From positions 124,001 through 188,000 of the forward strand of contig NZ_JAAIKE010000002.1 of assembly GCF_010915705.1 (NCBI RefSeq): a stretch of DNA of 64,000 nt, read 5' to 3'. Position 1 is the stretch's first letter, and the number at the start of each line of letters is the position of its first letter. Source of the stretch: Pseudotabrizicola algicola. GTDB lineage: Bacteria; Pseudomonadota; Alphaproteobacteria; Rhodobacterales; Rhodobacteraceae. Position numbers and translations under genes: made by a program. This document shows positions 42,845 through 53,211 of the stretch, piece by piece. Under the pieces are notes generated by a model. That model was given only the letters and a program-made list of their open reading frames with translations, was not told the origin of the DNA and searched no databases.

Positions 42845-43568
42845 CTCCGGTCTCATCCATCAGCGCGTCGAAAGACGGTATCGTGACATGGCGTTTGCCG
42901 TCCAGCCTGATAATGCCGTCGCGTTTCAGCGCGCTCATCTGGCGGCTGACGGTTTCCAGCGTCAGGCCAAGGTAATCGGCCATTTCCTCGCGCGTGAGCG
43001 GCAGATCAAAGGTGATGGAGCCAAGATTGGCGCGCGGCTCTTTCAGACTGGCATCGCGGCGGGCGATGATCGCCAGAAGCGACGCGATCTTTTCGCGCGC
43101 GGTCTTGCGGCCCAGAAGCAGCATCCATTCGCGTGCTGCATCGAGTTCGTCGAGCGTCATTTCCAGCAGCCGCTGCGCGATATGGGGCGTGCTGGCCATC
43201 AGCTCCTCGAACGGTTTACGGCGGAAGCAGCACATCACGAGGTCGGTGGTCGCGGTCACGTCATAGGCCGCGGAGGAGCGCCCGGGACGGCCCACGAAAT
43301 CTGATGGCAGCAAGAGGCCGACCATCTGGCGGCGGCCATCTTCCATCGTCTGTGTGAGCGTCGCAATGCCGGTAACGACCGAGGCCACGAAATCCATCTT
43401 GTCGCCCGACCAGATCACGGTCTGGCCCGCCTCGTAGCTGCGGTAGTATTTGATCTGTTCCAGCTGCTCCAGTTCATCAGCTTCGCATCGGGCGCAGACC
43501 GCGCGGTGGCGGATGGGGCAGGCACCACAGTCTTGGCTGGGTGATCGGATGTCGCGGTGAATGGACAT
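42816..43568 (-). CDS. fnrL: Crp/Fnr family oxygen-sensing regulator FnrL
   Basis: A 250-residue transcription factor. The N-terminus DCGACPIRHRAVCARC offers cysteines at 14, 17, 25 and 28, and C113 is available as the fourth ligand of an oxygen-labile 4Fe-4S cluster. A cyclic-nucleotide-like domain (about 35-145), dimer helix and helix-turn-helix follow; the recognition helix LTLETVSRQMSALKRDG has the E--SR residues that read TTGAT half-sites. Under low oxygen it would bind the three FNR boxes in this window. A perfect FNR box lies 19 bases before its own ATG, suggesting autorepression. Confidence 0.95.
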   Translation of the reverse strand: MSIHRDIRSPSQDCGACPIRHRAVCARCEADELEQLEQIKYYRSYEAGQTVIWSGDKMDFVASVVTGIATLTQTMEDGRRQMVGLLLPSDFVGRPGRSSAAYDVTATTDLVMCCFRRKPFEELMASTPHIAQRLLEMTLDELDAAREWMLLLGRKTAREKIASLLAIIARRDASLKEPRANLGSITFDLPLTREEMADYLGLTLETVSRQMSALKRDGIIRLDGKRHVTIPSFDALMDETGDDSDGGFLV

Positions 43569-43586
43569 GGCGACCCTTTCCTGGAG

Positions 43587-43600
43587 TTGATCTGCATCAA
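43587..43600. promoter_or_regulatory. FNR box between fnrL and hemN
   Basis: TTGATCTGCATCAA is a perfect FNR/FnrL box in the 66-base gap between divergent fnrL (ATG at 43568) and hemN (ATG at 43635). Its centre is 41.5 bases from the hemN ATG. Confidence 0.9.
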
Positions 43601-43634
43601 GGCGGTTCTGGCTGTGCCCCGTCAGGATAGGGGA

Positions 43635-44990
43635 ATGACACATGATCCGCAACTTGCCCGCTTGGGTCTCTTTGATGCGCGCGTGCCGCGCTATACCAGC
43701 TATCCCACGGCCCCGCATTTTGGCGGGACAGTGGACGCGGCCATATTTACCCGCTGGGTCGAGGAGATACCAGAAGGGGCGGCGATCTCGCTGTATCTGC
43801 ATGTGCCCTTCTGTCGGCGGCTGTGCTGGTTCTGCGCCTGCCGCACGCAAGGCACGCAAAGCGACGGGCCGGTGGTGGCCTATGCGCGCACCCTGCTGTC
43901 AGAGATCGGGATGCTGCGCCGCCATCTGCCGCGCGGGGTCACCCTGTCGCGCCTGCATTGGGGCGGCGGCACGCCCACCCTGCTGCCCGCGCCCGAGATG
44001 GAGCGGCTGGCGGCGGCGGTGTTCGAGGCGGTGCCGCTGGGGGATGGGGCCGAATTCTCGGTCGAGATCGACCCGAACGAGATTGACGCCGCGCGGCTTG
44101 ATGCGCTGGTGTCGGCGGGGATGAACCGCGCCTCGATCGGGGTGCAGGATTTTGACCCGCTGATTCAGGCCACCATCGGGCGCGAGCAAAGCTACGAGCT
44201 GACACGGCAGGTGGCCGACATGATCCGCGCGCGCGGTGTCGGCAGCCTGAATGCCGATATCCTGTATGGCCTGCCGCACCAGACCACGGCGCGGATCTCG
44301 GATTCGGTGCAGAAGCTGCTGACGCTGTCACCCGACCGCGTGGCGCTTTATGGCTATGCCCATGTGCCGTGGATGAGCCGGCGGCAGCAGATGATCCCGT
44401 CCGATGCGATGCCGACGCCGGAAGAACGGCTGCGGCTGTTCGAGACGGCGGCAGAACTGTTCCGCTGGGATGGCTATGTCGATGTGGGGATCGACCATTT
44501 CGCGCGCCCCGCCGATGGCATGGCCAAGGCACTGGCGGCAGGAACGCTGCGGCGCAACTTTCAGGGCTATACCGACGACACGGCGCCGGTGTTGATCGGC
44601 CTTGGCGCATCGTCGATCAGCCGGTTTCCGCAAGGGTTTGCGCAGAATGTCAGCGGCACCTCGGATTACACCAAGGCGGTGCGTGACGGTGTGTTTTCCA
44701 CCCATCGCGGGCATGTGTTCGCGGGCGAAGACCGGATGCGGGCACGGATCATCGAGGCGCTGATGTGCGATTTCCACGTCAGCCGCGCCGAGATCCTGCG
44801 GGATTTCGCGGTCACGCCCGAACGGCTGGACGGCCTGCTGCGGAACGCGGCAGAGGCGTTTGACGGCATGGTGGACCTGACGGCGGAGGGGCTGTCGATT
44901 CCGCCGCGGGGGCGGCCCCTGACGCGGATGGTGGCACGGGTCTTTGATGCCTATGACCAGACGAAGGCCAAGCATTCCGCGGCGGTCTGA
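43635..44990 (+). CDS. hemN: Oxygen-independent coproporphyrinogen III oxidase
   Basis: A 451-residue radical SAM enzyme. The start TSYPTAPHFGGTVDAA is typical, followed by YLHVPFCRRLCWFCACRTQ with the C-x3-C-x2-C cluster motif and the HemN extra cysteine, LHWGGGTPTLL, EIDPNEIDAARLDALVSAG, RASIGVQDF, and LNADILYGLPHQT. It converts coproporphyrinogen III to protoporphyrinogen IX without oxygen. AGGATAGGGG precedes the ATG. Divergence from fnrL and a shared FNR box match Rhodobacter hemZ. The aerobic counterpart hemF lies at 26.3-27.2 kb. Confidence 0.95.
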   Translation: MTHDPQLARLGLFDARVPRYTSYPTAPHFGGTVDAAIFTRWVEEIPEGAAISLYLHVPFCRRLCWFCACRTQGTQSDGPVVAYARTLLSEIGMLRRHLPRGVTLSRLHWGGGTPTLLPAPEMERLAAAVFEAVPLGDGAEFSVEIDPNEIDAARLDALVSAGMNRASIGVQDFDPLIQATIGREQSYELTRQVADMIRARGVGSLNADILYGLPHQTTARISDSVQKLLTLSPDRVALYGYAHVPWMSRRQQMIPSDAMPTPEERLRLFETAAELFRWDGYVDVGIDHFARPADGMAKALAAGTLRRNFQGYTDDTAPVLIGLGASSISRFPQGFAQNVSGTSDYTKAVRDGVFSTHRGHVFAGEDRMRARIIEALMCDFHVSRAEILRDFAVTPERLDGLLRNAAEAFDGMVDLTAEGLSIPPRGRPLTRMVARVFDAYDQTKAKHSAAV

Positions 44991-45050
44991 CCGTCCGGCC
45001 CTTACATTGCGCGGGTCCTGCCCCTAGGTTTACCGGCAGGAGATACCGCC

Positions 45051-46055
45051 ATGCATCATTTTTCGCTTCTCGATCTTTCGCCCGTCCCCGAAGGCAGCAG
45101 CACCGCGCAAGCCTTGGCCAATACGGTGGAACTGGCCCAGCTGGCCGAGGCGTCGGGCTATCACCGCTTCTGGCTGGCCGAACATCACAACATGCCGGGG
45201 ATTGCCTCGGCTGCGACGCCGATTGTGATCGGGCATGTCGCGGGGGCCACGAAGACCATCCGGCTGGGCGCGGGCGGGATCATGCTGCCCAACCATTCCC
45301 CCTTGGTCGTGGCCGAGCAGTTCGGAACGCTAGAGACGCTGTATCCGGGCCGGATCGATCTGGGCCTGGGCCGCGCGCCCGGCACCGACATGGCGACAGC
45401 GCGTGCGCTGCGCCGCCATATGGCCCCCGAGGACAGCTTCCCGCAGGATGTGGTGGAACTGATCGGCTATTTCGACGCAGCCCCTGAGGAGGCCGCCGTG
45501 CGCGCCATTCCGGGGGAAGGCACGCAGGTTCCGGTGTGGATTCTGGGCAGCAGCCTTTATGGTGCGCAATTGGCGGCCTATCTGGGCCTGCCCTATGCCT
45601 TTGCGTCGCATTTCGCGCCCGCGATGCTGGAGGATGCCTTGGCCACCTATCGCGCCACTTTCCGCCCGTCACGCTTTCTGGCGCGGCCCTATGCGATGAT
45701 GGCGGCAGGGGTTTGCGCCGCCGAGACGGACGCCGAGGCGCAGGTGCTGCGCACGTCGCAGATGCTGGCCTTTGCGCGGCTGCGCACGGGCAAGCCCGGC
45801 AAGCTGCCGCGTCCGGTGACCGATATCGACGCGCATATCCCGCCGCAGGTGCGGGCGGGGGTGGATGCGGCGCTGTCGGTGGCAGCGGTGGGGTCGCGCG
45901 CGACGATCCGGCGCGAATTGTCTGCGATGATCGACCGCTACCAGCCGGACGAGCTGATGGTGACGGGCATGATCCATGACCACAGCGCAAGGCTGCGGTC
46001 CTTCGCCATCGCGGCCGAGGTGCTGGGCGAGCTTTCGCAGGCCAAGGCCGCCTAG
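45051..46055 (+). CDS. LLM-class flavin-dependent oxidoreductase (luciferase-like)
   Basis: A 334-residue TIM-barrel flavoenzyme. It starts [14 protein letters not shown] and has [61 protein letters not shown] and [27 protein letters not shown], matching the MsnO8/YhbW-type luciferase family. The flavin and substrate are not determined, and no reductase partner is adjacent. Its stop overlaps the convergent glycosyltransferase stop by four bases (CTAG). AGGAGA precedes the ATG. Confidence 0.9.
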   Translation: MHHFSLLDLSPVPEGSSTAQALANTVELAQLAEASGYHRFWLAEHHNMPGIASAATPIVIGHVAGATKTIRLGAGGIMLPNHSPLVVAEQFGTLETLYPGRIDLGLGRAPGTDMATARALRRHMAPEDSFPQDVVELIGYFDAAPEEAAVRAIPGEGTQVPVWILGSSLYGAQLAAYLGLPYAFASHFAPAMLEDALATYRATFRPSRFLARPYAMMAAGVCAAETDAEAQVLRTSQMLAFARLRTGKPGKLPRPVTDIDAHIPPQVRAGVDAALSVAAVGSRATIRRELSAMIDRYQPDELMVTGMIHDHSARLRSFAIAAEVLGELSQAKAA

Positions 46056-47281
46056 GCCTGCGGGCCGAAGCTTTCCACGAAATCGACCATGCGCGGCAGG
46101 CAGATGCCGCGCAGGTCATAGTCACGTTGCGCCGTGGCGCGGGCGGCGGCGCGCAAGGGGGCGTAGCGGTCGGGATCGGCCAGCGCGGCCGTCAGCGTCT
46201 GCGACCAAGCGGCGATGTCGAAGAAATCCACCAGCAGGCCGTTTTCGCCATGCCGCAACACCTCGGCCACCGGTGCGGTGTCGGAGCCGACCACCAGACA
46301 GCCCGCCGCCATCGCCTCCAGCATCGACCATGACAGCACGAAGGGATAGGTCAGGTAGGCATGGGCGCGGCTGATCTGCATGATCGAGACGAAGACCGGA
46401 TAGGGCACCTTGCCCATGAAATGCACCCGGTCCATCGGCAGGCGATCCTGCACCTCTGACAGGATCAGATCTTTCCAGCCCTTCGCGCCCTTGGGGGGCG
46501 CGCCATAGCTGACCTCGTCGCCGCCGACGATCACCGCATGGGCATCGGGGCGGGCGCGCAGCACATCGGGCAGCGCGCGCATGAAGGTGTGATAACCGCG
46601 ATAGGGTTCCAGATTGCGGTTCACGAAGGTCAGAACCTCATCACCCGCGCGCAGAATGCGGCCATCCGGCAGGGTCAGGCTTGCCTGCGGGTTGGGGCGC
46701 ATCACGCTGCAATCGACGCCATCATGGATGACGCGGATCATCGGGCGCAGGGCCTCGGGGTAGGTGCTGGCCTGCCATGCGGTGGGGGCAAGGGCCGCAT
46801 CGGCATGCAGAAGCGCTTGGCCCAGATGGGCGGCGCGACCTTGGGTGATCATCACCTGATCGAGGCCATAGGGCGCGAATTCGCGGTCAAAGCCCACATC
46901 GGCCCCGACGCCGCGATAGTAGAACTCGGCATAGACGATCAGTTTCGCCTGCGGCCATATTTCCTTGAGGAACAGGGTTTCGCCCCAGCCGGAATGGCCG
47001 AAGATGACATCGGGATGATAGCCCTCGGTATCGCGCAGGCGCGCGCAGGCGCGGGCAACGGTGACGCCGCGATCCGACATCTGGGTATAGTTGCGGCCCA
47101 GACGGGTCTGCGCGGGGTCGACGGTGCCTGCATCATGCTTGTAGCGCAGGGTTTTCACGCTGGACTGGCGGTTGTTCTTGGCATCGGTCATCGCCAGAAC
47201 ATCATGCCCGCGCCGCGCCAGTTCCGGGGCCAGATGCAGGAACTGGCCGGGGAAGTTCTGGTGCAGGAACAGGATCTTCAC
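46052..47281 (-). CDS. Glycosyltransferase family 4-like protein, coupled to yejF
   Basis: A 409-residue GT-B glycosyltransferase. The N-terminal domain starts [20 protein letters not shown] and has [16 protein letters not shown]; the C-terminal nucleotide-sugar domain has [36 protein letters not shown], and [31 protein letters not shown] with the E-x7-E-like motif of GT4. The sugar and acceptor are unknown. It starts at a GTG that overlaps the yejF stop (GTGA), so it is the last gene of the yejABEF operon, an unusual partner for a peptide importer. Confidence 0.85.
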   Translation of the reverse strand: MKILFLHQNFPGQFLHLAPELARRGHDVLAMTDAKNNRQSSVKTLRYKHDAGTVDPAQTRLGRNYTQMSDRGVTVARACARLRDTEGYHPDVIFGHSGWGETLFLKEIWPQAKLIVYAEFYYRGVGADVGFDREFAPYGLDQVMITQGRAAHLGQALLHADAALAPTAWQASTYPEALRPMIRVIHDGVDCSVMRPNPQASLTLPDGRILRAGDEVLTFVNRNLEPYRGYHTFMRALPDVLRARPDAHAVIVGGDEVSYGAPPKGAKGWKDLILSEVQDRLPMDRVHFMGKVPYPVFVSIMQISRAHAYLTYPFVLSWSMLEAMAAGCLVVGSDTAPVAEVLRHGENGLLVDFFDIAAWSQTLTAALADPDRYAPLRAAARATAQRDYDLRGICLPRMVDFVESFGPQA

Positions 47282-48891
47282 GGCTTGGCCTCTGCCCTTG
47301 CCGCGGCCATGTCGCCAAAAGCGGCGAGCATGAGCGCGCGGGTGTAGTCGGAGGCGGGGGCATCGAAGACAGCGCGGGCATCGCCCTGTTCCACCACATC
47401 GCCCGCCTTCATCACCATCACCTGATGCGACAGGGCGCGGACGACGCGCAGATCGTGGCTGATGAAGATATAGGCCAGCCCCCATTTGCGCTGCAACTCG
47501 CGCAAGAGCCCGACGATCTGCACTTGCACCGTCATGTCCAGCGCCGAGGTGGGTTCATCGAGCACCACCAGTTTCGGGCGCAGGATCATGGCGCGGGCGA
47601 TGGCGATACGCTGGCGCTGCCCGCCAGAAAACTCGTGCGGGTAGCGCGACATGGTGGCGGGGTCGAGGCCCACCTCGGTCATGATGGCGGCGACCTTCTC
47701 GCGCGATTGCGCGGGCGTGTCGGTGCCGTGCAGCGCCAGACCTTCGGCGATGATCTGCTCGGCGGTCATGCGGGGAGACAGGCTGCCGAAGGGGTCCTGG
47801 AACACCACCTGCATATCGCGCCGCACGGGGCGCAGGGCGCGGCCCGACAGGTCCGATATGTCGCGCCCCAGAACCACGATCGGCCCTGTCGAGGGCACCA
47901 GCCGCAGGATGGCCAGTGCCAGCGTGGTCTTGCCGGACCCGCTTTCGCCCACGATCCCCAGCGTTTCGCCCGCGCGCACCGTCAGGGTGGCGTCATTGAC
48001 CGCCTTCACATGGCCCACCGTCTTGCGCAGGAAGCCTGCGGTGATCGGGAACCAGACGCGCAGCGATTGCGCGCGCACCACTTCGGGCGCATCGGCGGGC
48101 ACCGGACCGGGCAGGCCCTTCGGCTCGGCCGCGAGCAGTTTGCGGGTGTAGGGATGCTGGGGGTTGGCGAAGATTTCGGCGGTCGGGCCCTGTTCCACGA
48201 TCTCGCCGCCCTGCATCACGCAAACGCGGTCGGCGATGCGGCGCACGATGCCGAGGTCATGGGTGATGAACAGCAGGGACAGGCCTTCGGAGCGTTTCAG
48301 ATCGGCCAGAAGGTCGAGGATCTGCGCCTGAATGGTCACGTCGAGCGCGGTGGTGGGTTCATCGGCGATGAGCAGTTCGGGGCCGTTGGCCAGTGCCATC
48401 GCGATCATCACCCGCTGGCGCTGGCCGCCGGACAGCTGGTGCGGATAGGCCCCGAGGCGGCTTTCGGCATCGCGGATGCCGACCTTTTGCAGCAGGTCAA
48501 GGATGCGCGCGCGGGCCGCCTGCCCCACCAGCCCCTGATGCAGCGCAAGGCTTTCGCCCAACTGCCGTTCGATGGTGTGCAGCGGGTTGAGGCTGGTCAT
48601 CGGTTCCTGAAAGATGAAACTGATGTCATTGCCGCGCACCCTGCGCAGATCGCGTTCGGACGCGCCGACCATCTGGCTGCCCTGATAGGTGACAGAACCT
48701 TCGACGATGGCGTTGTCCCCGAGCAGTCCCACGGTGGACAGGGCGGTCACCGATTTGCCGGACCCCGACTCGCCCACCAGCGCCACGGTTTCTCCCTTGC
48801 CCACGGTAAAGGACACGCCGCGCACTGCCTGCACCAGACGGCCATCTTGCCGGAAGCTGATTTTCAGGTCCTCGACTGCAAGCACGCTCAT
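47278..48891 (-). CDS. yejF: Oligopeptide/microcin C-type ABC transporter, fused double ATPase
   Basis: A 537-residue protein with two ABC ATPase domains in tandem. The first has Walker [11 protein letters not shown], signature [15 protein letters not shown] and Walker [13 protein letters not shown]; the second has [25 protein letters not shown] and [12 protein letters not shown]. This fused form is the YejF layout, distinct from separate DppD/DppF or OppD/OppF. It powers YejB-YejE. Each half carries the oligopeptide-transporter tail. The ATG overlaps the yejE stop by four bases. Confidence 0.92.
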   Translation of the reverse strand: MSVLAVEDLKISFRQDGRLVQAVRGVSFTVGKGETVALVGESGSGKSVTALSTVGLLGDNAIVEGSVTYQGSQMVGASERDLRRVRGNDISFIFQEPMTSLNPLHTIERQLGESLALHQGLVGQAARARILDLLQKVGIRDAESRLGAYPHQLSGGQRQRVMIAMALANGPELLIADEPTTALDVTIQAQILDLLADLKRSEGLSLLFITHDLGIVRRIADRVCVMQGGEIVEQGPTAEIFANPQHPYTRKLLAAEPKGLPGPVPADAPEVVRAQSLRVWFPITAGFLRKTVGHVKAVNDATLTVRAGETLGIVGESGSGKTTLALAILRLVPSTGPIVVLGRDISDLSGRALRPVRRDMQVVFQDPFGSLSPRMTAEQIIAEGLALHGTDTPAQSREKVAAIMTEVGLDPATMSRYPHEFSGGQRQRIAIARAMILRPKLVVLDEPTSALDMTVQVQIVGLLRELQRKWGLAYIFISHDLRVVRALSHQVMVMKAGDVVEQGDARAVFDAPASDYTRALMLAAFGDMAAARAEAKP

Positions 48892-49997
48892 TGAAAGGTC
48901 TTTCGCGGATCAAAGGCGTCACGGATGCCTTCGAAGATAAAGACCAGCAAGGACAGCATTATGGCAAAGGTGAAAAACGCGGTGAAGGCAAGCCACGGGG
49001 CTTGCAGGTTCTGCTTGGCCTGCTGCGTCATCTCGCCCAAGGACGGGGACGAAGAGGGCAGGCCAAAGCCCAGAAAATCGAGCGCGGTGAGCGCGCCGAT
49101 GGTGCCGGTGATGATGAAGGGCAGCATGGTCAGCGTGGCGACCATCGCATTGGGCAGCACATGGCGGAACATGATGACGACATCGGGCACCCCCAGCGCA
49201 CGGGCGGCGCGGACATATTCGAAATTGCGCGCGCGCAGGAATTCGGCGCGCACCACGCCGACAAGCGCCGTCCAGCCGAACAGGACCATCAGGCCGACCA
49301 GTATCCAGAAGTTCATGGTGAAGATCGCGGCCACGATGATGATGACGTAAAGCGAGGGCGTCGCCCCCCATATCTCGATGATGCGCTGGAAGATCAGGTC
49401 GGTCAGACCGCCGAAATAGCCCTGCACCGCGCCCGCGGCGATGCCGATGATGCTGGTCAGCACGGTGACGATCAGCGCGAAACTGACCGAGAGACGAAAA
49501 CCGTAGATGACGCGGGCCAGCACGTCGCGGGCGGTGTCATCGGTGCCAAGCCAGTGCTGGGCGTCGGGGGCCGAAGGCGCGGCCTTGCCGATGTCGTTGA
49601 TGGTGCTGAAGCTGTAGGGCACGAGGGGCCAGATGATGCGCCCCTGTTCGATCGGCTCTCCCGCGGCTGTGCCTTGAGCCTTGGCCTCGGCCAGAATGGC
49701 GGCGGGGTCATCCCAGCAGGCTTCGGAGCCGGCGGCGATGATGAGGCATTGCACCTCGATGTCCTTGTATTTCGCCTCGGTGCGGAAGTCGCCCCCGAAG
49801 GCGGTTTCGGGATAGAAGCGCAGGAAAGGCGCGTGCCATTCGCCACGAAACTGCACGAGAAGCGGTTTGTCGTTGGCGACGAGTTCGGCGCAGAGCGAGA
49901 TGCCGTAAAGGATGGAGAACAGGATCAGCGACCAGTAGGCGCGGCGGTTGGCCCTGAAGTTGCGCCAGCGGCGTTGGTTGAGCGGGGAGAGCGCCAT
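48888..49997 (-). CDS. yejE: ABC transporter permease YejE
   Basis: A 369-residue inner-membrane permease. The N-terminal cytoplasmic NQRRWRNFRANRRAYWSL leads to TM1, followed by a large periplasmic segment (about 45-150) and five further helices with the binding-protein-dependent permease motif EFLRARNFEYVRAARALGVPDVVIMFRHVLPN. SLGEMTQQAKQNLQAPWLAF near the end is typical of YejE. The ATG at 49997 lies one base after the yejB stop; an ATG 15 codons earlier overlaps yejB and is less likely. Confidence 0.92.
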   Translation of the reverse strand: MALSPLNQRRWRNFRANRRAYWSLILFSILYGISLCAELVANDKPLLVQFRGEWHAPFLRFYPETAFGGDFRTEAKYKDIEVQCLIIAAGSEACWDDPAAILAEAKAQGTAAGEPIEQGRIIWPLVPYSFSTINDIGKAAPSAPDAQHWLGTDDTARDVLARVIYGFRLSVSFALIVTVLTSIIGIAAGAVQGYFGGLTDLIFQRIIEIWGATPSLYVIIIVAAIFTMNFWILVGLMVLFGWTALVGVVRAEFLRARNFEYVRAARALGVPDVVIMFRHVLPNAMVATLTMLPFIITGTIGALTALDFLGFGLPSSSPSLGEMTQQAKQNLQAPWLAFTAFFTFAIMLSLLVFIFEGIRDAFDPRKTFQ

Positions 49998-49998
49998 G

Positions 49999-51147
49999 TC
50001 AGCCCCTCCTCTCGAAATCGATACGCGGGTCGACCCAGACATACATCAGGTCAGACAGGATGCCGACGACAAGCCCGATCAGGCCAAAGAAGAACAGCGT
50101 GCCGAAGATGACGGGATAATCGCGTTCCACCGCCGCGCGGAAACCGAGTTGACCAAGCCCGTCCAGACTGAAGATCGTTTCGATGATGAGGCTGGAGCCG
50201 AAGAACACCGACAGGAACAGCGCCGGAAAGCCCGCGATCACGATCAGCATGGCATTGCGGAACACATGGCCGTAAAGCACGCGGTTTTCCGGCAGGCCCT
50301 TGGCGCGGGCGGTCATCACATATTGCTTTTTGATCTCGTCGAGAAAGCTGTTCTTGGTCAGCAGGGTCAGCGTGGCAAAGCTGGAAATGGTGGAGGCGAT
50401 CACCGGCAGTGTGATGTGCCAGAGGTAATCGAGCACCTTTCCCATCATCGACAACTGGTCGAAATTGTCCGAGGTGAGGCCGCGCAGCGGGAACCAGCGG
50501 AAATAGCTGCCCCCCGCGAACAGCACCAGAAGCAGGATGGCAAAGAGAAAGCCCGGAATGGCATAGGCCGCGATGATGACCCCGCTAGTCCATGTGTCAA
50601 AGCGCGATCCGTCGCGCACCGCCTTGCGGATGCCGAGCGGGATCGAGATGGCATAGGCGATGAGGGTGGACCACAGGCCCAGCGTGATCGAGACGGGCAG
50701 CTTTTCCCAGACCAGTTCCAGCACGCCGATGGAGCGGAAATGGCTTTGGCCGAAATCGAACTGGATGTAATTGCCCATCATGATGAAGAACCTCTCCCAC
50801 GCGGGGATGGGTTCTTTCACACATTCGGTGGCGCGCGCCGAGGGCCTGCCCGTAAAGCCCGGCTCGCAGACAAAGCGGGCAAAGCCGAACTGCACTTCAA
50901 GCTCGGCCAGAAAGGCGGGATCAAGCCCTTGTGCGCCGACATAGCCGGATTCGTTCCCCTGCTGGGGAATGCCGGCATCGCCCGCGCCGCTGATGGCCTG
51001 AATGGAATCGCCCCCACCATCGATGCGGGCGAGCACCTGTTCGATCGGGCCACCCGGCACGAATTGGGTCAGCGCGAAGTTGATGATCATGATCCCGACC
51101 AGCGTCGGGATGATCAGGAAAATCCGCCGAAGGATATAGGCGCCCAT
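49999..51147 (-). CDS. yejB: ABC transporter permease YejB
   Basis: A 382-residue permease with six helices. It starts [20 protein letters not shown], the standard DppB/YejB beginning, and has [16 protein letters not shown], an inserted periplasmic loop of about 85 residues typical of YejB, and the permease motif [27 protein letters not shown]. It pairs with YejE. It lies 27 bases after yejA and ends next to yejE. Confidence 0.92.
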   Translation of the reverse strand: MGAYILRRIFLIIPTLVGIMIINFALTQFVPGGPIEQVLARIDGGGDSIQAISGAGDAGIPQQGNESGYVGAQGLDPAFLAELEVQFGFARFVCEPGFTGRPSARATECVKEPIPAWERFFIMMGNYIQFDFGQSHFRSIGVLELVWEKLPVSITLGLWSTLIAYAISIPLGIRKAVRDGSRFDTWTSGVIIAAYAIPGFLFAILLLVLFAGGSYFRWFPLRGLTSDNFDQLSMMGKVLDYLWHITLPVIASTISSFATLTLLTKNSFLDEIKKQYVMTARAKGLPENRVLYGHVFRNAMLIVIAGFPALFLSVFFGSSLIIETIFSLDGLGQLGFRAAVERDYPVIFGTLFFFGLIGLVVGILSDLMYVWVDPRIDFERRG

Positions 51148-51174
51148 ATGGCCAGCCTGCCTGTCTTGGTCTTG

Positions 51175-53037
51175 TTATCGCAGGACACGCGCAGCGCGCA
51201 GCGCTTCTGCCTTTTCGGCGTTGTACCACCAGAAATCCAGTTCGCCCAGAGCATAGGGCGGCAGGGTCTCGGGATGCTCGTACATGTTGTAATAGGCGAT
51301 GGTATGGGTGTTCTTGTACCACTGTGGCACCCAGAACCGTTCTGCCCGCAACACACGGTCGAGCGCCTGCGTCGCGACCGTCAGATCGTCGAGCGAGGCC
51401 GAAGCCATCACGGTTTCGATCAGCCGGTCCACGGCGGGGCTTTTGAGGCCCATCACGTTGAAGGCCGAGACATCGGCGGTTTCGGAGCCGTAGAACTGCT
51501 TGAGTTCCGAGCCGGAGATATAACCCGAACGCGCGTTGCCGGTGATCATGTCGAAATCATAGGACGGCGGGCGGGTGCGCGATTCCATCTGGGCATTGTC
51601 GACGCGGGTCATGCGGGCATCGATGCCCAGCGCCTTGAGGTTCTCGACATAGGGGTTCATCACGCGGTCAAAGGTCGGGCTGTCGTTCAGCATCTCGACA
51701 GACAGCACCTGTCCGGCGGCGTTGCGGCGCATGCCGTCGCTGCCCACGGTCCAGCCCGCCTCGTCCAGCAGGGCGCTGGCGCGGCGCAGATTGTTCCGGT
51801 CAAGCTGACGGTCCCCCGAAGCGGGGGCCATCACTGCCTCGTCGGTCAGGATGCTGGCGGGCAACAGGCCCTCGTCGACAAGGGGTTGCAACAGGGCCAG
51901 TTCTCCGGGGCCGGGGGTGCCGGTCGCCTCGAGCCAGCTGTTTTCCCAGACGGAATGGACACGGGCGTAAAGATCATAGAACAGCGTGGCATTCGACCAT
52001 TCGAAGTTGAACATCAGCCCGATGGCTTCGCGCACGCGCGGGTCCTGGAACTTTTCGCGGCGCATGTTGAACAGGAAGGCCTGACCGCTGGCCTTGGCAC
52101 CGTTGGGAAGCTCTGTCTTGATGATGTGGCCGTTCGCCACCTCGGGGAAGTCGAAACCCGTGGCCCATTTGATGCTGCTGGCCTCGTTGCGGAAGGTGTA
52201 GTTGCCCGCCTTGAACCCTTCGAAGGCGGCGTCGTAATCGGCGTAATATTCGATGCGGATGGAATCGAAATTCGCCCGCCCCTTGTTCATCGGCAGGTCC
52301 TTGCCCCAGTAATCGGGGTTGCGCACCCATGTGACGGATTTGCCCACATCGACACGCCCCGGCATGTAGGGGCCGCTGCCCAGCATCGGGGTCATGCTGG
52401 ATTCCTCGAGATCAAGGTTGTTCGCCTCGTAATGCGCCTTCGAGATCACCGGCAGGCCGCCCATGTCGGCGGGCAGGTCGCGGAAGGGGAAGCCTTCCTT
52501 GAAGCTGAACTTGATGCGGTGCGGGTCCAGCACCTCGACGCTTTCGACCTGAGTCGCCAGCACGGTGCGAAAATCGGTCAGACCCTTGGCCAGAAAGGTT
52601 TCATAGCTGAACAGCACGTCTTCGGCCGTCAGCGGCGAGCCATCGGCAAAGGTCACTTCGGGGCGCAGGTTGAAGATCACCCAGGACCGGTCTTCGGGGT
52701 ATTCCAGCGTGGTGCAAAGCAGGCAATAGGCGGCGCCGATTTCGTCGGCGGTGCCGACAAGGATGGATTCGTAAGGGGCCGAGGACAGGCCCGCCGCCCT
52801 GCCCTTGACCGAATAGGGGTTCATGCTGTCAAAGCCGCCGAAGGCCCAGATAGAGATTTCGCCACCCTTCGGCGCATCGGGGTTCACATAGGGCAGATGG
52901 AGAAAATCGGCCGGCAGTTGCAATTCGCCGAAGGTCGAGATGCCATGCGAGGTGATCACGGTTTCCTGCGCCAGAGCCGGACCGCCCGCCATCAGTGCCG
53001 CGCCCAGCACCGCAATCTTGCCATATGCTTTCGCCAT
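51175..53037 (-). CDS. yejA: Periplasmic solute-binding protein YejA
   Basis: A 620-residue family 5 binding protein. A signal peptide (IAVLGAALMAGGPALA, cleavage before QETV) precedes HGISTFGELQLPADFLHLPYVNPDAPKGG, the YejA start, then YSVKGRAAGL and the SBP_bac_5 core RPEVTFADGSPLTAEDVLFS. YejABEF takes up oligopeptides, including peptide-nucleotide antibiotics such as microcin C, and affects resistance to antimicrobial peptides in some alphaproteobacteria. It is the first gene of the operon; the upstream 174 bases hold its promoter and the terminator of the cytochrome gene. Confidence 0.92.
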   Translation of the reverse strand: MAKAYGKIAVLGAALMAGGPALAQETVITSHGISTFGELQLPADFLHLPYVNPDAPKGGEISIWAFGGFDSMNPYSVKGRAAGLSSAPYESILVGTADEIGAAYCLLCTTLEYPEDRSWVIFNLRPEVTFADGSPLTAEDVLFSYETFLAKGLTDFRTVLATQVESVEVLDPHRIKFSFKEGFPFRDLPADMGGLPVISKAHYEANNLDLEESSMTPMLGSGPYMPGRVDVGKSVTWVRNPDYWGKDLPMNKGRANFDSIRIEYYADYDAAFEGFKAGNYTFRNEASSIKWATGFDFPEVANGHIIKTELPNGAKASGQAFLFNMRREKFQDPRVREAIGLMFNFEWSNATLFYDLYARVHSVWENSWLEATGTPGPGELALLQPLVDEGLLPASILTDEAVMAPASGDRQLDRNNLRRASALLDEAGWTVGSDGMRRNAAGQVLSVEMLNDSPTFDRVMNPYVENLKALGIDARMTRVDNAQMESRTRPPSYDFDMITGNARSGYISGSELKQFYGSETADVSAFNVMGLKSPAVDRLIETVMASASLDDLTVATQALDRVLRAERFWVPQWYKNTHTIAYYNMYEHPETLPPYALGELDFWWYNAEKAEALRAARVLR

Positions 53038-53150
53038 TCGACCTTCCCCTATGTGATCTTGCCGCTTTGATGCGGCTTTCCATCATTTAGGGAAGTAGAG
53101 CGCAGTTTGTCGATGTCTCAAGTTGCGTTTGCGTGATCTTGGCAAGAAAG

Positions 53151-53178
53151 CAAAAGGGCCGCCCGAACCGGACGGCCC
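53151..53178 (-). terminator. Rho-independent terminator after the cytochrome c gene
   Basis: GGGCCG (53156-53161) pairs with CGGCCC (53173-53178), with extra internal CC/GG pairs, followed on the minus strand by TTTTGC. It lies 34 bases past the cytochrome stop. Confidence 0.8.
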
Positions 53179-53211
53179 CTGCACAGATTTTCTGCCTGCC
53201 GGCGCGGCAGA

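Noticed and set aside
49948-53070. 1040-codon plus frame opposite yejB/yejA
   Set aside because: Despite its length it mirrors the codon pattern of the real transporter genes and shows no domain.
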